A stretch of 64,000 nt of DNA from Actinobacillus capsulatus DSM 19761 (GCF_000374285.1 NZ_KB893938.1:53871-117870); one strand, 5' to 3'. Positions 39,151 to 47,782 are shown, numbered from the stretch's first letter. The notes: generated by a model not told the origin, from the sequence alone. Program-made: numbers and translations.

Positions 39151-39355
39151 TTTGGTTCTGAATGCCTCTATATCATCATAGCTAAATACTTCAAGATGAA
39201 GTAACTTTTGCTGGCTTTCCCCTGCTTGATTATATTCGCCCATTAAACCTAGCTCTTCTCCCGCTTTAACTGCAATCGGTGACGATAATGCCGTTTCAAC
39301 ATCCGTCATGGTTTTTAAATAATTTGCCGATAGGAAGCTCGGTAAATGCTAAGAA
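39150..39355 (-). pseudogene. Fragment of a hydrolase-like effector gene
   Basis: On the minus strand about 68 codons are open: TMTDVETALSSPIAVKAGE, then LGLMGEYNQAGESQQKLLH and LEVFSYDDIEAFR. The pattern (SPIxVKAGExLGxMGxYN...LHLEVF) resembles the closing part of M23-like/carbohydrate-domain modules found in secreted cell-wall hydrolases and type VI effectors. Both ends are missing. It is on the same strand as, and downstream of, the lipase. Confidence 0.55.
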
Positions 39356-39359
39356 ATCA

Positions 39360-39417
39360 ACAAGCGGTGTGATTTAATGAAAAATTTGCAAAACTTTCAT
39401 CAAATCACACCGCTTGT
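39360..39417. terminator. Long uptake-sequence inverted repeat
   Basis: ACAAGCGGTGTGATTT and AAATCACACCGCTTGT are perfect complements over 16 bases, with a further GAAA/TTTC inner pairing. It lies 40 bases after the lipase stop codon and is the longest such hairpin in the window. Confidence 0.8.
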
Positions 39418-39456
39418 CTATTGAGTGAAAAATAATTTTATACACGGGCTTATCAT

Positions 39457-40959
39457 CTATTTCACCCCCACTAATCTATTTAACTGTTTGGCTACATCTG
39501 GGTGTCCTACATACAGAGAATAAAGTTCATATTGGTCAATTTTAATTTTTTCTATTTGTTCTAATTTCTTTAATAACTCTCTGCATAATTTAATTTCCTT
39601 TTCCTGTATTCTAAAAGTACTTGTGGGAAGAGGAATAGTATGTCCCGTTTTCTTTATAATAGCTTGTACTTCTTGATTTATTTTATCTATTTTCCCCTGC
39701 AATGCATTAATTCGATTATTTAATTTCGTCTTACTTCTCTGTATAAAATAATGTAACGAATGGGCTGCACAGTTTTCGATAGTTTCTCTCTTACAACGAT
39801 TATCTACTTTATAGAAATGATAAAGGTCTTTGATAATTTGTTCTAAATTAGAAAGATAGGTATCCATACTGTGATAACTAATATTTAGCTTGGTTAAATG
39901 CACCCTGTCTTCTTTTTTCTTAAACTGCTCTTCATTCATATCTGCCATTCTTAGCTGGCTGATTTCGTGTAACGAAAACGGCAACATTATCTTTACATCA
40001 CCGTCACCGATAATTTGGCATAAATTACCGTGATGAGTGTAACTGTCACCTTGCCAATTGAAAATCGACATCACGCCTGCCATTAAAGGGCTTGCTTCCC
40101 CTTTTAATCCTGCTTTTATAGCATTCTTAATGATTTTATCAATATTGCCGTCAAGCACCCTACCTGGTAGTACTGGCACTACATCAAAATCATTGACGTG
40201 GCGAAAGTGAGTAAATTTATTGTTGTAATATTTCACAAACGTAGTATTACCCACCCGTGGCGAGCCGAAAGTATAAAGCAAAGGTCTAAATCCCTGTTCA
40301 ACCAAATAGGCACTTAAAATCGTGGCAACCGCTCCGCCTAGACTGTGTCCTGTGATGTAGAGGTCTTTATTTTGGGCTTTAAATTGTTTCATAAATCTAT
40401 CAAAATTTTCATTTTTTATAATTGCATTAGCCTGCTGATAAAAACCTTGATGCACTTCTCCTTTGATATTATGCGCTGGTTTAACCTGTAGTGCATCGGC
40501 ATCAATCCCAATATCTTTGCTTTCTTGCGTGCCACGTACCGCAATCACCGCACTGGTTTCATCCATATAAAATAAAGCCGACACACTGACACTTTTATCC
40601 TCAACATATCCAGTTTCATCCTCTTGAATACCTTTTTCAGGCTCAACTAGGGTAATAAACGGAATTAATCCCGAACTGATTTCACCTTTTTCATTTTTGA
40701 TTTGAGTGAGTTTGACTTTATTTAAATCAGGTGTTTCACAATCTCTAAACGTCTCTCTAGCTTTATCTATAAAATGTTGAAAATCTAAATTAGCAGGTTT
40801 GGTATTATCTAAAACAACCCGACTATAGGCTAATTTAGCTAAATAGCCTAAATTATAGGCATTGATATAGTTATATTTGTCCGTATATTTTAACCATAAT
40901 GTATGCTCTACTTTGCGGCAATCATTCATTACCGGAACATTTTTCCATAGATGATTCAT
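39457..40959 (-). CDS. Class 3 lipase-like protein, possible type VI lipase effector
   Basis: The 500-residue protein carries an alpha/beta-hydrolase lipase core. The nucleophile elbow is LYITGHSLGGAVATILSAYL (Ser near residue 204), followed by LYTFGSPRVGNTTF and the Asp-containing HVNDFDVVPVLPG. The N-terminal 90 residues and a C-terminal helical, coiled-coil region (about 340-500) are extra. It has no signal peptide, which fits delivery by a non-Sec route. The linked membrane-anchored protein and DUF4123-like gene make a type VI effector plausible; this is inference, as no vgrG or hcp is in the window. Confidence 0.75.
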   Translation of the reverse strand: MNHLWKNVPVMNDCRKVEHTLWLKYTDKYNYINAYNLGYLAKLAYSRVVLDNTKPANLDFQHFIDKARETFRDCETPDLNKVKLTQIKNEKGEISSGLIPFITLVEPEKGIQEDETGYVEDKSVSVSALFYMDETSAVIAVRGTQESKDIGIDADALQVKPAHNIKGEVHQGFYQQANAIIKNENFDRFMKQFKAQNKDLYITGHSLGGAVATILSAYLVEQGFRPLLYTFGSPRVGNTTFVKYYNNKFTHFRHVNDFDVVPVLPGRVLDGNIDKIIKNAIKAGLKGEASPLMAGVMSIFNWQGDSYTHHGNLCQIIGDGDVKIMLPFSLHEISQLRMADMNEEQFKKKEDRVHLTKLNISYHSMDTYLSNLEQIIKDLYHFYKVDNRCKRETIENCAAHSLHYFIQRSKTKLNNRINALQGKIDKINQEVQAIIKKTGHTIPLPTSTFRIQEKEIKLCRELLKKLEQIEKIKIDQYELYSLYVGHPDVAKQLNRLVGVK

Positions 40960-40974
40960 TTTTACTCTCCTAGT

Positions 40975-41871
40975 TTAGGGAATATCACTATTTGGTTGTT
41001 CATTATAAAAATCTTCAAACCACTCTTTTTTTATTTTCCAGTCAAAACGACTTTTCGGCAAAGTAGCATTTTGACTCTCCCTGCATTGCTGTTCTCCTTC
41101 TAATGTTACCCAGCAATAAGTTTTATTACTTATTTTTAAGTTCAGCTCAATATCAGGATGTTCTTTCCAATAAGTTGGGGTATAAAAAACAAATGGCTTA
41201 AAGGTATGCTTCTTAGGATTTTCATAAGATTCACAACTCACTCCATATTTATCTTTGCTTTGATCTACCATACTCGTAGATAACCACTTAAAACAAAACA
41301 CATCATAGTTAGGTTGGTTAAGATAAGTCTTTGATTCTCTGTCAGGACTTCTCTCTTCTAAATAGCTATCATGGCGTAAAGAAAAATCTGCTATCTTCCC
41401 ACCTCGAATTAACGTAAATCGATAATATTGATTTTTATTGTTGTACGGTTCCTGTCTTAATCTCGGATCATCACTTTTCTCTTCCACATAAAACTGTCCA
41501 CTATAACTACGGTATTCACAGTTTCCTATCCAATAATTATCTGGATAGCGAATAACATATGTTTTTCCGTCATCTTGCTCTTCCGCAACAAATTCCCGAT
41601 ATTGCTTTCTTGCCACTGGCTCACCTTCAAAGGTTATGTTGAATGATTCTTGGCAATTCGGGGCTCTCTTATCGGTAAAATAGGTCGTCCAATATTCAGG
41701 TAAATAACCCGGGGTCTTTTTACCGTAAAACGTTCGCCATTGCGTTTTACTGTAATCGGGTTCACCTACGTAAAATGAACTTTCAAAAAAATACCAATAA
41801 ACTCCATAACCCATTAACGCCAAAAAGAGTAGAAGTGTTATTCGACCCTTGCTTAATTTAAATAACCCCAT
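40975..41871 (-). CDS. Membrane-anchored protein, candidate immunity protein
   Basis: A 298-residue protein with one N-terminal membrane helix (ITLLLFLALMGYGVYWYFF) and a large extracytoplasmic domain rich in aromatic residues and cysteines. I recognise no family. It sits 15 bases before the lipase gene and 38 bases after the DUF4123-like gene on the same strand. A periplasm-facing protein next to a phospholipase toxin fits an immunity role, but no homology supports this directly. Confidence 0.6.
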   Translation of the reverse strand: MGLFKLSKGRITLLLFLALMGYGVYWYFFESSFYVGEPDYSKTQWRTFYGKKTPGYLPEYWTTYFTDKRAPNCQESFNITFEGEPVARKQYREFVAEEQDDGKTYVIRYPDNYWIGNCEYRSYSGQFYVEEKSDDPRLRQEPYNNKNQYYRFTLIRGGKIADFSLRHDSYLEERSPDRESKTYLNQPNYDVFCFKWLSTSMVDQSKDKYGVSCESYENPKKHTFKPFVFYTPTYWKEHPDIELNLKISNKTYCWVTLEGEQQCRESQNATLPKSRFDWKIKKEWFEDFYNEQPNSDIP

Positions 41872-41909
41872 TAACTATTTTCCTCTTAAATTCCATACAA
41901 TGACTGTAT

Positions 41910-42544
41910 TTACCTTTCATTTTCAATTAAAACATTCGCTATATTCTCTAACTTCTCATGCTCACTTCGGTTATTGTTTAAAATCTCTAGCATTTTAGTT
42001 TCACTCCGTTTCCAACCATGATGATGTTCAAAATATAAATTAACGAATGTTTCGATTAAATGCGCTGTTGTCACGTTAGATTGAAAAGAGAGATTGACCA
42101 ATCTTTCTATTTGTTTATATCCCTCAATCCAATCATTACTATTTCTTATGTTTAGATGAGGTAACCACACTTGGCAAAGGCGATGTATCCAATAATTTAC
42201 TCTTGCTCGAGATAAGCCACTCTTTTGTCTTTCGGTAATCAGCCATTGGCTTTCCACTTTATTCTCATTCGACGGGATAAATTGAAGCGCTTCCGTGGAC
42301 GTTATTTCTTTACCTGTTATTAAGTCCTGTTGAATTTTAACAAAACGAGGAGATTCGCCCCTTTGCTCTTGTTGAAAATGGCAATGAATCAGTTGATTCG
42401 GGCAATTTGTAATATACAATATCGCAGAGCATAAACCTAATGCGGGATGTACCAATCGCTCTTGCTGTAACGCAATCAGCCAATCATTTAATACGATTGG
42501 TGTATAACAGCGTAATATAACTGACTGAACCCAACCACTAAGAA
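41910..42544 (-). pseudogene. DUF4123-like adaptor gene, 5' end removed by prophage insertion
   Basis: The frame is open from the prophage junction at 42,544 and encodes about 210 residues: ...GWVQSVILRCYTPIVLNDWL, RLVHPALGLCSAILYI, LSRARVNYWIHRLCQVWLPHL and a tail ending NVLIENER. The late helical segment and ETFVNLYFEHHHGW match the style of DUF4123 type VI adaptor proteins that load effectors on VgrG. There is no start codon, and an in-frame stop lies just inside the phage. The upstream part should be at the right end of the prophage, outside this window. Confidence 0.6.
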
Positions 42545-42785
42545 TGAGAAATCAGGAACTATGTTGTAATAAATTGAATTAAGCGGGTCAAAACCTTATG
42601 GAATGGGGGTTGATTGAATATCAGCCTCTTTTTATATAGAAAAAGAAAAGAACAAATAGAATGGGAAAATTTTGGTGAAAAATCCAATTTTAACCACATA
42701 AAATGAGAAATTAAAAACAGTGTTTAACAGCTGTTTAAAAACGTTTAAATTTATTAAATAAAAGCAATTTTTTTGAGAAATATCA
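42545..42785 (+). repeat. Left-end repeats, probable transposase-binding sites
   Basis: TGAGAAAT occurs at 42,545, 42,704 and 42,774, each followed by an A-rich stretch (CAGGAAC, TAAAAAC, ATCAAGA). Mu has three A-protein sites at its left end, with the outermost at the terminal TG. The spacing here (0, 159, 229) resembles the Mu pattern of one terminal and two internal sites. The stretch 42,545-42,891 contains no gene. Confidence 0.65.
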
Positions 42786-42891
42786 AGAAAAAGATTTGAG
42801 GTAAGGAAAAAACAGACCTATCATTAGACCACAGACCTGTAGGGCAAAAAAATAGCTTTTTTTGCCCTAGTTTGGTTTTATCCGAAAAACA

Positions 42892-43398
42892 TTAAGCTAC
42901 TTCACGAGCCTTAGATGGCTCCTCGCTCTCTTTTTGTTCATTTAAAGTCATATCAGCTAACACTTCCGCAGATGAAAGTAACATTGCTTGTCTATCCTTA
43001 TTACATTGCCTAAACCAGCGTATAAGCCGCTTCTCCGCATTGTCTAGTGTATCAGGCAGGCTGTCTAGCGTTGGTTCTTCTAACTCTTTTACTTTTTGCT
43101 CAAGCGTGCTTACTGCCGCCATAATTTTATCTATGGTTTTGAGCCTTTCATTCACTTGACTTTCTAATGAGGGTTCTTGTGCTGTTTCTTTTTGTGTCGG
43201 TTTAAACCCCAATGCCCTTTGCACGTTTTCCGGCATATCGCCGACATAGTATTCAACAGCATTTCCTTGAACCCCTGCTTTTTTTCGTTTTTTCCAGTTC
43301 TCTGATCGGGCTTTTTTATTAACCCCTTGTGGTGAAGTTGGCAATTCACCAATTCCTAATAACTCACCTGCTGAAAACCATTCTTTTGAGTTTCCCAT
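42892..43398 (-). CDS. Mu-type phage repressor (c) with winged-helix DNA-binding domain
   Basis: A 168-residue protein with an N-terminal Mu-repressor/transposase-type winged helix (KEWFSAGELLGIGELPTSPQGVNKKARSENWKKRKKAGVQG). The same fold and motif open transposase A (KWFSPQELIEFGGLPNTPQGINKRARIENWEKRQVAGKRG). The shared domain lets Mu repressor and A bind related sites. A coiled region follows. It is divergent from ner, as expected. Confidence 0.85.
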   Translation of the reverse strand: MGNSKEWFSAGELLGIGELPTSPQGVNKKARSENWKKRKKAGVQGNAVEYYVGDMPENVQRALGFKPTQKETAQEPSLESQVNERLKTIDKIMAAVSTLEQKVKELEEPTLDSLPDTLDNAEKRLIRWFRQCNKDRQAMLLSSAEVLADMTLNEQKESEEPSKAREVA

Positions 43399-43411
43399 AA
43401 ATCACCTTTTA

Positions 43412-43536
43412 AGAAACTTGAAGTTTCTAAAAATAAATTAATTTAACTGATTGATATAAAACACCTTTGAGAAATTCTTTAAAAATTTTTCAGAAACTGC
43501 TTGAGTTTCTAAAAATTTAAGCGTTTAGTTTCTAAA
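43412..43536. promoter_or_regulatory. Operator-like repeats between repressor and ner
   Basis: Two inverted repeats with the same arms are present: AGAAACTTGAAGTTTCT (43,412-43,428) and AGAAACT-GCTTG-AGTTTCT (43,492-43,510). A further half-site TAGTTTCTAAAG lies at 43,525. They flank the expected early and repressor promoters in the 182-base divergent spacer and are likely c or Ner operators. Confidence 0.65.
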
Positions 43537-43580
43537 GAGTAACTCTTGAGATTTAATTTAATAAGTAAGGGTATCACATA

Positions 43581-43796
43581 ATGAGAAAGAGTAAAAAAGA
43601 TATGCATCGTGCTTTCATTGTTGCCGCAATTAGGGAAAAAGGTGGGACTTTAGCACAGCTCTCTATTGATGCTGGATTACATCCTAGGACATTGGGAAAC
43701 GCATTAGATAGAAAATATCCAAAAGGTGAAAAAATCATTGCTGATTTTATAGGTGTTCAACCACAAGAAATATGGCCGTCTCGTTACTCAGATTAG
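43581..43796 (+). CDS. ner: Ner-like transcriptional regulator
   Basis: A 71-residue helix-turn-helix protein of the Ner/Nlp type (MHRAFIVAAIREKGGTLAQLSIDAGLHPRTLGNALDRKYPKGEKIIADFIGVQPQEIWPSRY). In Mu, Ner shuts off early and repressor transcription by binding between the two promoters. It precedes A by 13 bases. Confidence 0.9.
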   Translation: MRKSKKDMHRAFIVAAIREKGGTLAQLSIDAGLHPRTLGNALDRKYPKGEKIIADFIGVQPQEIWPSRYSD

Positions 43797-43809
43797 GGAG
43801 AAAGGGAAT

Positions 43810-45813
43810 ATGAATAAATGGTTTTCCCCTCAAGAACTTATTGAGTTTGGCGGTCTACCTAATACACCTCAAGGAATAAATAAAAGGGCAAGGATTGAAA
43901 ACTGGGAAAAACGCCAAGTGGCAGGAAAAAGGGGAGTTGGATACGAATACGCCTTCACCTCTCTGCCTCAAGAAGTCCAAGCCGAGATTCTATTGAAAAC
44001 TCAATCAGAGAACAAAGCAGAAGACAAAACTACTGCTCAAGCCCAAATGAGTGAAAGCGCATGGAACGTCATGTCCTCTGCGACTTTTGAGCAGGAAAAA
44101 CGGGCGGAACGGCGGTTTAATGCGGTGTTGAAGTTGGCTCGGCTGATTGAAAACGGCGCACCACTGATGATCGCAATGGACAAAGTCGTTGAGTTTTACG
44201 CTGAAAATAGTGAGCAAACGGCGGAAAAAATCAGCAAAGGCAGTTTAAAACGCTGGTGGTATAAAGTGAAAAACTTCCCACAACGGGATTGGCTGCCGAT
44301 GTTGCTCGACCGCTCCGGACTGGAGGTGGAAAGCCGATTTGCAGAAGTGCCGGAGTTAGCGTGGCAGTTCTTTTTGAAAGATTACTTACGTAAAAGCCAG
44401 CCTAAATTTAGCGCATGTTATTACCGATTGACGCTTGCCGCCGAAGAAAACGGCTGGGACATCCCAAGTTTACAAACGTTCAAGCGCAAACTTAAACGGG
44501 AGTTTACCGCAGCCGAACTTGCCCTCGCACGTGGAGGTGAACACGAGTTAAGGGAACTGACGGCACCGCAAATTCGCACCGTTGAACATTTGGACGCTTA
44601 CGAAATCGTCAACGGCGATGGCTATCAGCACAACGTCTTCGTGGATTGGTATGAAGACAGCAGCCGCCCTATCCGCCCTAAAACTTGGTTTTGGCAAGAC
44701 GTCCGTACCCGCCGCATTTTGGCTTACTGCACGGATGATAGTGAAAACGGCGACCAAATTCGCCAAGCGACATTAAGAATGATTAAACAATACGGCATCC
44801 CGAAGAAAATCTTAATGGATAACACCCGAGCCGCATCCGATAAGCAAACCACGCAGCAACGCAAGCGCGGTAAACAAAAGCAAGACGGTATTGTGATTGA
44901 CGGCATGTTTGACCGACTAGGGATAAAGGTGATTCGTACTTTAGTGTTTAAAGGTCGCGGCAACGGGCGAGCAAAACCGATAGAGCGTGCCTTTAAACGG
45001 GATAGCTTGCCGGCTTATGTTGACGGCGATGTACGCCTAGAGAAGTATTTTACCGGTTGGTCGGTCACAGAGAAAACCGAAGATTATCAATTTAAAAAAG
45101 GCGTATCAAAAGCCCTCTTTTTAGAGATTTTAGAGCAAGGCGTGCGCCTGTGGAACGATAAAGCCGACCGTGAAACCGAACTCGGGCAAGGTATTTATAG
45201 CGCAAATCAGCTATGGGAGCGGGATTATGCGCAAACTGCTCAAGTGTTTGCTACCGACGAACAGTTACGCCAATTGATGATGTTAGGCGAAAGCACCAAA
45301 GTAGATAAACACGGCAGATTTACCCTAAAAGCCGGTTATACGTTGAACAACCAAAAAAATATTTACGAAGCGCCGGCATTAATTGGCGGCAACGTCGGCA
45401 GCGTGATTGTGCGCTATGACCCGGACAACCTGCACGGCACCGTCCATATCTACGACCTAAACGGCGTGTATTTATGCGATGCAGAATGTGTAGAGAAAAC
45501 CGCCTTTGACAGTGAAGAAGGCGCACGTATCCAACGCCGATTAGAAACTCAAAACCGCCGTATTGCGAAAAATATGGTGGAAAATCACGAGAAACTTAAC
45601 GACCACCAAATGACACAATATCGCAAACAGTTTGACGAACCGGAAGCGGATTTTGTGGCACCGATGGAAAAAATCGAGTTTAGCTGGGGGCAGTTGGTTA
45701 GTGGCAACAATGCTCTCCAGCCTGAAACCTTACTTGAAGACGATGAACTTAGCGAGTTTGAGCAAGGCTGGCAAACCGAGCTGGCAAGAATGAAGAAAGC
45801 AAAAGGGCTTTAA
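43810..45813 (+). CDS. Mu-type DDE transposase A
   Basis: The 667-residue protein has the MuA layout: an N-terminal winged helix (residues 3-50), further end-binding helical domains to about 235, and an RNase-H-like core with the catalytic triad Asp270 (NGDGY), Asp337 (LMDNT) and Glu392 (KPIERAF). A beta-barrel and C-terminal Mu B/ClpX-type region follow. It integrates and replicatively transposes the phage. I start at the ATG at 43810 after AAAGGGA; an upstream in-frame extension only overlaps ner. It is intact. Confidence 0.95.
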   Translation: MNKWFSPQELIEFGGLPNTPQGINKRARIENWEKRQVAGKRGVGYEYAFTSLPQEVQAEILLKTQSENKAEDKTTAQAQMSESAWNVMSSATFEQEKRAERRFNAVLKLARLIENGAPLMIAMDKVVEFYAENSEQTAEKISKGSLKRWWYKVKNFPQRDWLPMLLDRSGLEVESRFAEVPELAWQFFLKDYLRKSQPKFSACYYRLTLAAEENGWDIPSLQTFKRKLKREFTAAELALARGGEHELRELTAPQIRTVEHLDAYEIVNGDGYQHNVFVDWYEDSSRPIRPKTWFWQDVRTRRILAYCTDDSENGDQIRQATLRMIKQYGIPKKILMDNTRAASDKQTTQQRKRGKQKQDGIVIDGMFDRLGIKVIRTLVFKGRGNGRAKPIERAFKRDSLPAYVDGDVRLEKYFTGWSVTEKTEDYQFKKGVSKALFLEILEQGVRLWNDKADRETELGQGIYSANQLWERDYAQTAQVFATDEQLRQLMMLGESTKVDKHGRFTLKAGYTLNNQKNIYEAPALIGGNVGSVIVRYDPDNLHGTVHIYDLNGVYLCDAECVEKTAFDSEEGARIQRRLETQNRRIAKNMVENHEKLNDHQMTQYRKQFDEPEADFVAPMEKIEFSWGQLVSGNNALQPETLLEDDELSEFEQGWQTELARMKKAKGL

Positions 45814-45847
45814 ATCGCCATAAATCCTACTTTAAGGAGTATTAAAA

Positions 45848-46054
45848 ATGAAGACATTACAGCCAATCCAAGCCAATGTGTATTGCTATTTTATGCACGA
45901 TTATTTACGAAAAAGCCAACCAACCGCTGAAGAATGTTACCAGCGTCTTGTCGCAAGAGGGAAAAAAGAAGGTTGGCAAGTACCAACCTTTGAAGAGATG
46001 TTGGAGTGGTTAAACCGCACATTTGATCAAAAGAAAAAGGACACCTTATTATGA
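45848..46054 (+). CDS. Stand-alone copy of a transposase A DNA-binding subdomain
   Basis: A 68-residue protein. Residues 12-62 (NVYCYFMHDYLRKSQPTAEECYQRL, then KKEGWQVPTFEEMLEWLNRTF) closely match residues of transposase A encoded near 44,365-44,510 (WQFFLKDYLRKSQPKFSACYYRL, then EENGWDIPSLQTFKRKLKREF). That A segment corresponds in position to the third end-binding (I-gamma) domain of MuA. The gene overlaps the B start codon by four bases. It could compete for or modulate A binding, or be structural debris kept in frame; the function is unproven. Confidence 0.72.
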   Translation: MKTLQPIQANVYCYFMHDYLRKSQPTAEECYQRLVARGKKEGWQVPTFEEMLEWLNRTFDQKKKDTLL

Positions 46055-46968
46055 CATTAATCAACCAAATCAAACAACTTTTAGACAACCAAATTTACAC
46101 CCAGCGTGAAATCGCTGCACAGTCCGGCATTTCGACTGCGGCGTTAAGTACTTATTTAAAAGGCACATATGCCGGCACGGTGGAGAATGTTGAAAATGCT
46201 TTACAGAACTGGCTTGCTACGTGTGAGAAGAAAGAAAAAGTATTTGTAGAAGCCCCGCATTTTATTGAAATGCCGACAGCGAAGCGAGTGTTTTTTGCTC
46301 TAGATGCAGCGCGAATCTGTAAAACCATCGTACCGATTTATGGCGCAAGCGGTGTAGGCAAAACCAAAGCCTGTCAAGAATATACCAAGCGTTACCAAAA
46401 TGTGTGGATGGTGACCATTAGCCCAAGCCGAGCTGGTCTTAGTGCATTCTTATATGAATTAGCATTAGAACTGGGTATTAAAGATGCCCCTCGTCGTAAA
46501 GATACCCTAAGTCGCCTGATTTACGAAAAAATAAAAGGAACAGAAGGATTAATCATTGTAGATGAAAGCGATCATTTGACTTATGACGCCATTGAAGAAT
46601 TACGTTATTTGCAAGAAAAAGCCGATATCGGTTTTGCTTTAATCGGCAATGACAAAGTGTACACCAAAATGCAAGGCGGTGTTAATCAAGCGCACGAATA
46701 TGCACGGTTATGGAACCGATTAGGCAATAACACTCCGATTAAAGCCAGTACAAAAGGTGATATTAAAGCGATTGCACAGGCGTGGGGCTTAGATATTACC
46801 GACAAAGATTTAATGACCGTGCTTTATGACATCGGCGGTAAAGCAGGCGGCTTACGTGCTTTAACCCAATATTTACGCCTTGCAGGCATGACAGCCAAAG
46901 GGCAAGGCACTTTAATTACCTTAGAGCTGATTTTACAGGCTCAAGCACAAATGAAAGGAGTGAACTAA
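46051..46968 (+). CDS. Mu B-like AAA+ target-selection ATPase
   Basis: A 305-residue protein with an N-terminal helix-turn-helix (REIAAQSGISTAALSTYLKGTY), an AAA+ core with Walker A YGASGVGKT and Walker B GLIIVDESDHL, and a C-terminal DNA-binding helical region. MuB binds target DNA, stimulates A and gives transposition immunity. It is translationally coupled to both neighbours (ATG overlaps). Confidence 0.93.
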   Translation: MTLINQIKQLLDNQIYTQREIAAQSGISTAALSTYLKGTYAGTVENVENALQNWLATCEKKEKVFVEAPHFIEMPTAKRVFFALDAARICKTIVPIYGASGVGKTKACQEYTKRYQNVWMVTISPSRAGLSAFLYELALELGIKDAPRRKDTLSRLIYEKIKGTEGLIIVDESDHLTYDAIEELRYLQEKADIGFALIGNDKVYTKMQGGVNQAHEYARLWNRLGNNTPIKASTKGDIKAIAQAWGLDITDKDLMTVLYDIGGKAGGLRALTQYLRLAGMTAKGQGTLITLELILQAQAQMKGVN

Positions 46969-47264
46969 TGCAAAAAGCAAAATCCCACCCGGTGTACGGC
47001 GGTTGTAACAATATTGCGCTCGGCTACTTATCCCAAACGCAAAAATGCATAGCCGAACTAAATAAAATGGGGCTATACGTATTAAGTATCGACTTTAACA
47101 AAATTAAACCGCGTGTGCGTGTACAGGCGAACATGTATACGGAAAAGCTGCAAAGAACCGGTCAAGCCATTGCGTATTTGCACGGTAATGACGGTGTCTA
47201 TTTTGCTGAATATCAGATGATAGTTGAAGGCATTAAAGTGATTTGGCGCAGCTATTTAAATTAA
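46968..47264 (+). CDS. Small early phage protein, unknown
   Basis: A 98-residue basic protein (MQKAKSHPVYGGCNNIALGYLSQTQKC...), starting within the B stop codon region. No known domain is recognised. Its coupling to B and intact frame indicate a real early gene. Confidence 0.7.
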   Translation: MQKAKSHPVYGGCNNIALGYLSQTQKCIAELNKMGLYVLSIDFNKIKPRVRVQANMYTEKLQRTGQAIAYLHGNDGVYFAEYQMIVEGIKVIWRSYLN

Positions 47265-47289
47265 TCAACCTTAATAATAGGAGTTAAAT

Positions 47290-47577
47290 ATGAGAGCAAG
47301 TAACGAACAAGGCAGCGTATTAGTCGGCAGTTATGCCGTAGTACCACCGCTACTTTGGGAAGAAGTCGAAGATGGCAAAGAATACGCAGTTATTGATACC
47401 ACGGATGCTGGCGACTGGTGCGTAAAAATGCAAACAATCGACAAATCCAACCGTTATTACTTTGTGTTAACAAAATCAGGGCGAGTGTTTGATAACACGG
47501 TTGAAGCTGGTGAATTTATTGAAGCATTAGAGTATCTGGGAGGTAAAAATGCGAAAAATGGCAGCAATATTGATTAG
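47290..47577 (+). CDS. Small early phage protein, unknown
   Basis: A 95-residue acidic protein with a beta-rich look (EVEDGKEYAVIDTTDAGDWCVKMQTIDKSNRYYFVLTKSGRVF). It has a GGAG Shine-Dalgarno. It overlaps the lipoprotein gene that follows by 29 bases. The family is not recognised. Confidence 0.7.
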   Translation: MRASNEQGSVLVGSYAVVPPLLWEEVEDGKEYAVIDTTDAGDWCVKMQTIDKSNRYYFVLTKSGRVFDNTVEAGEFIEALEYLGGKNAKNGSNID

Positions 47578-47773
47578 TGTGATGTGTTTAGCTAGTTGTG
47601 AGAAATCTGGACAATTAGAAAACGGTCTAAAGTTTTATAACTACAACCAAATTAGGGAGGTTTGTATTGATGGCGTTATCTACTTAGTTTATAGCGGACA
47701 TAAAGAAGGTAGCATTACCCCGAAAATCAATGCAGAACATTACCCTTACACTTGCCCGAAATTAAAACATTAG
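47549..47773 (+). CDS. Small phage lipoprotein
   Basis: A 74-residue protein with a lipobox signal (MRKMAAILISVMCLASC, Cys17) and a short Tyr-rich mature domain with two further cysteines. It is preceded by GGGAGG. Lipoproteins expressed early from prophages sometimes alter the host envelope or block superinfection; nothing here proves that. Confidence 0.72.
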   Translation: MRKMAAILISVMCLASCEKSGQLENGLKFYNYNQIREVCIDGVIYLVYSGHKEGSITPKINAEHYPYTCPKLKH

Positions 47774-47782
47774 GAGTTAGAA

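Noticed and set aside
39150..39204. Genuine C-terminus of the ParA-like protein
   Set aside because: These codons are antisense to the effector fragment, whose minus-strand reading is more protein-like.
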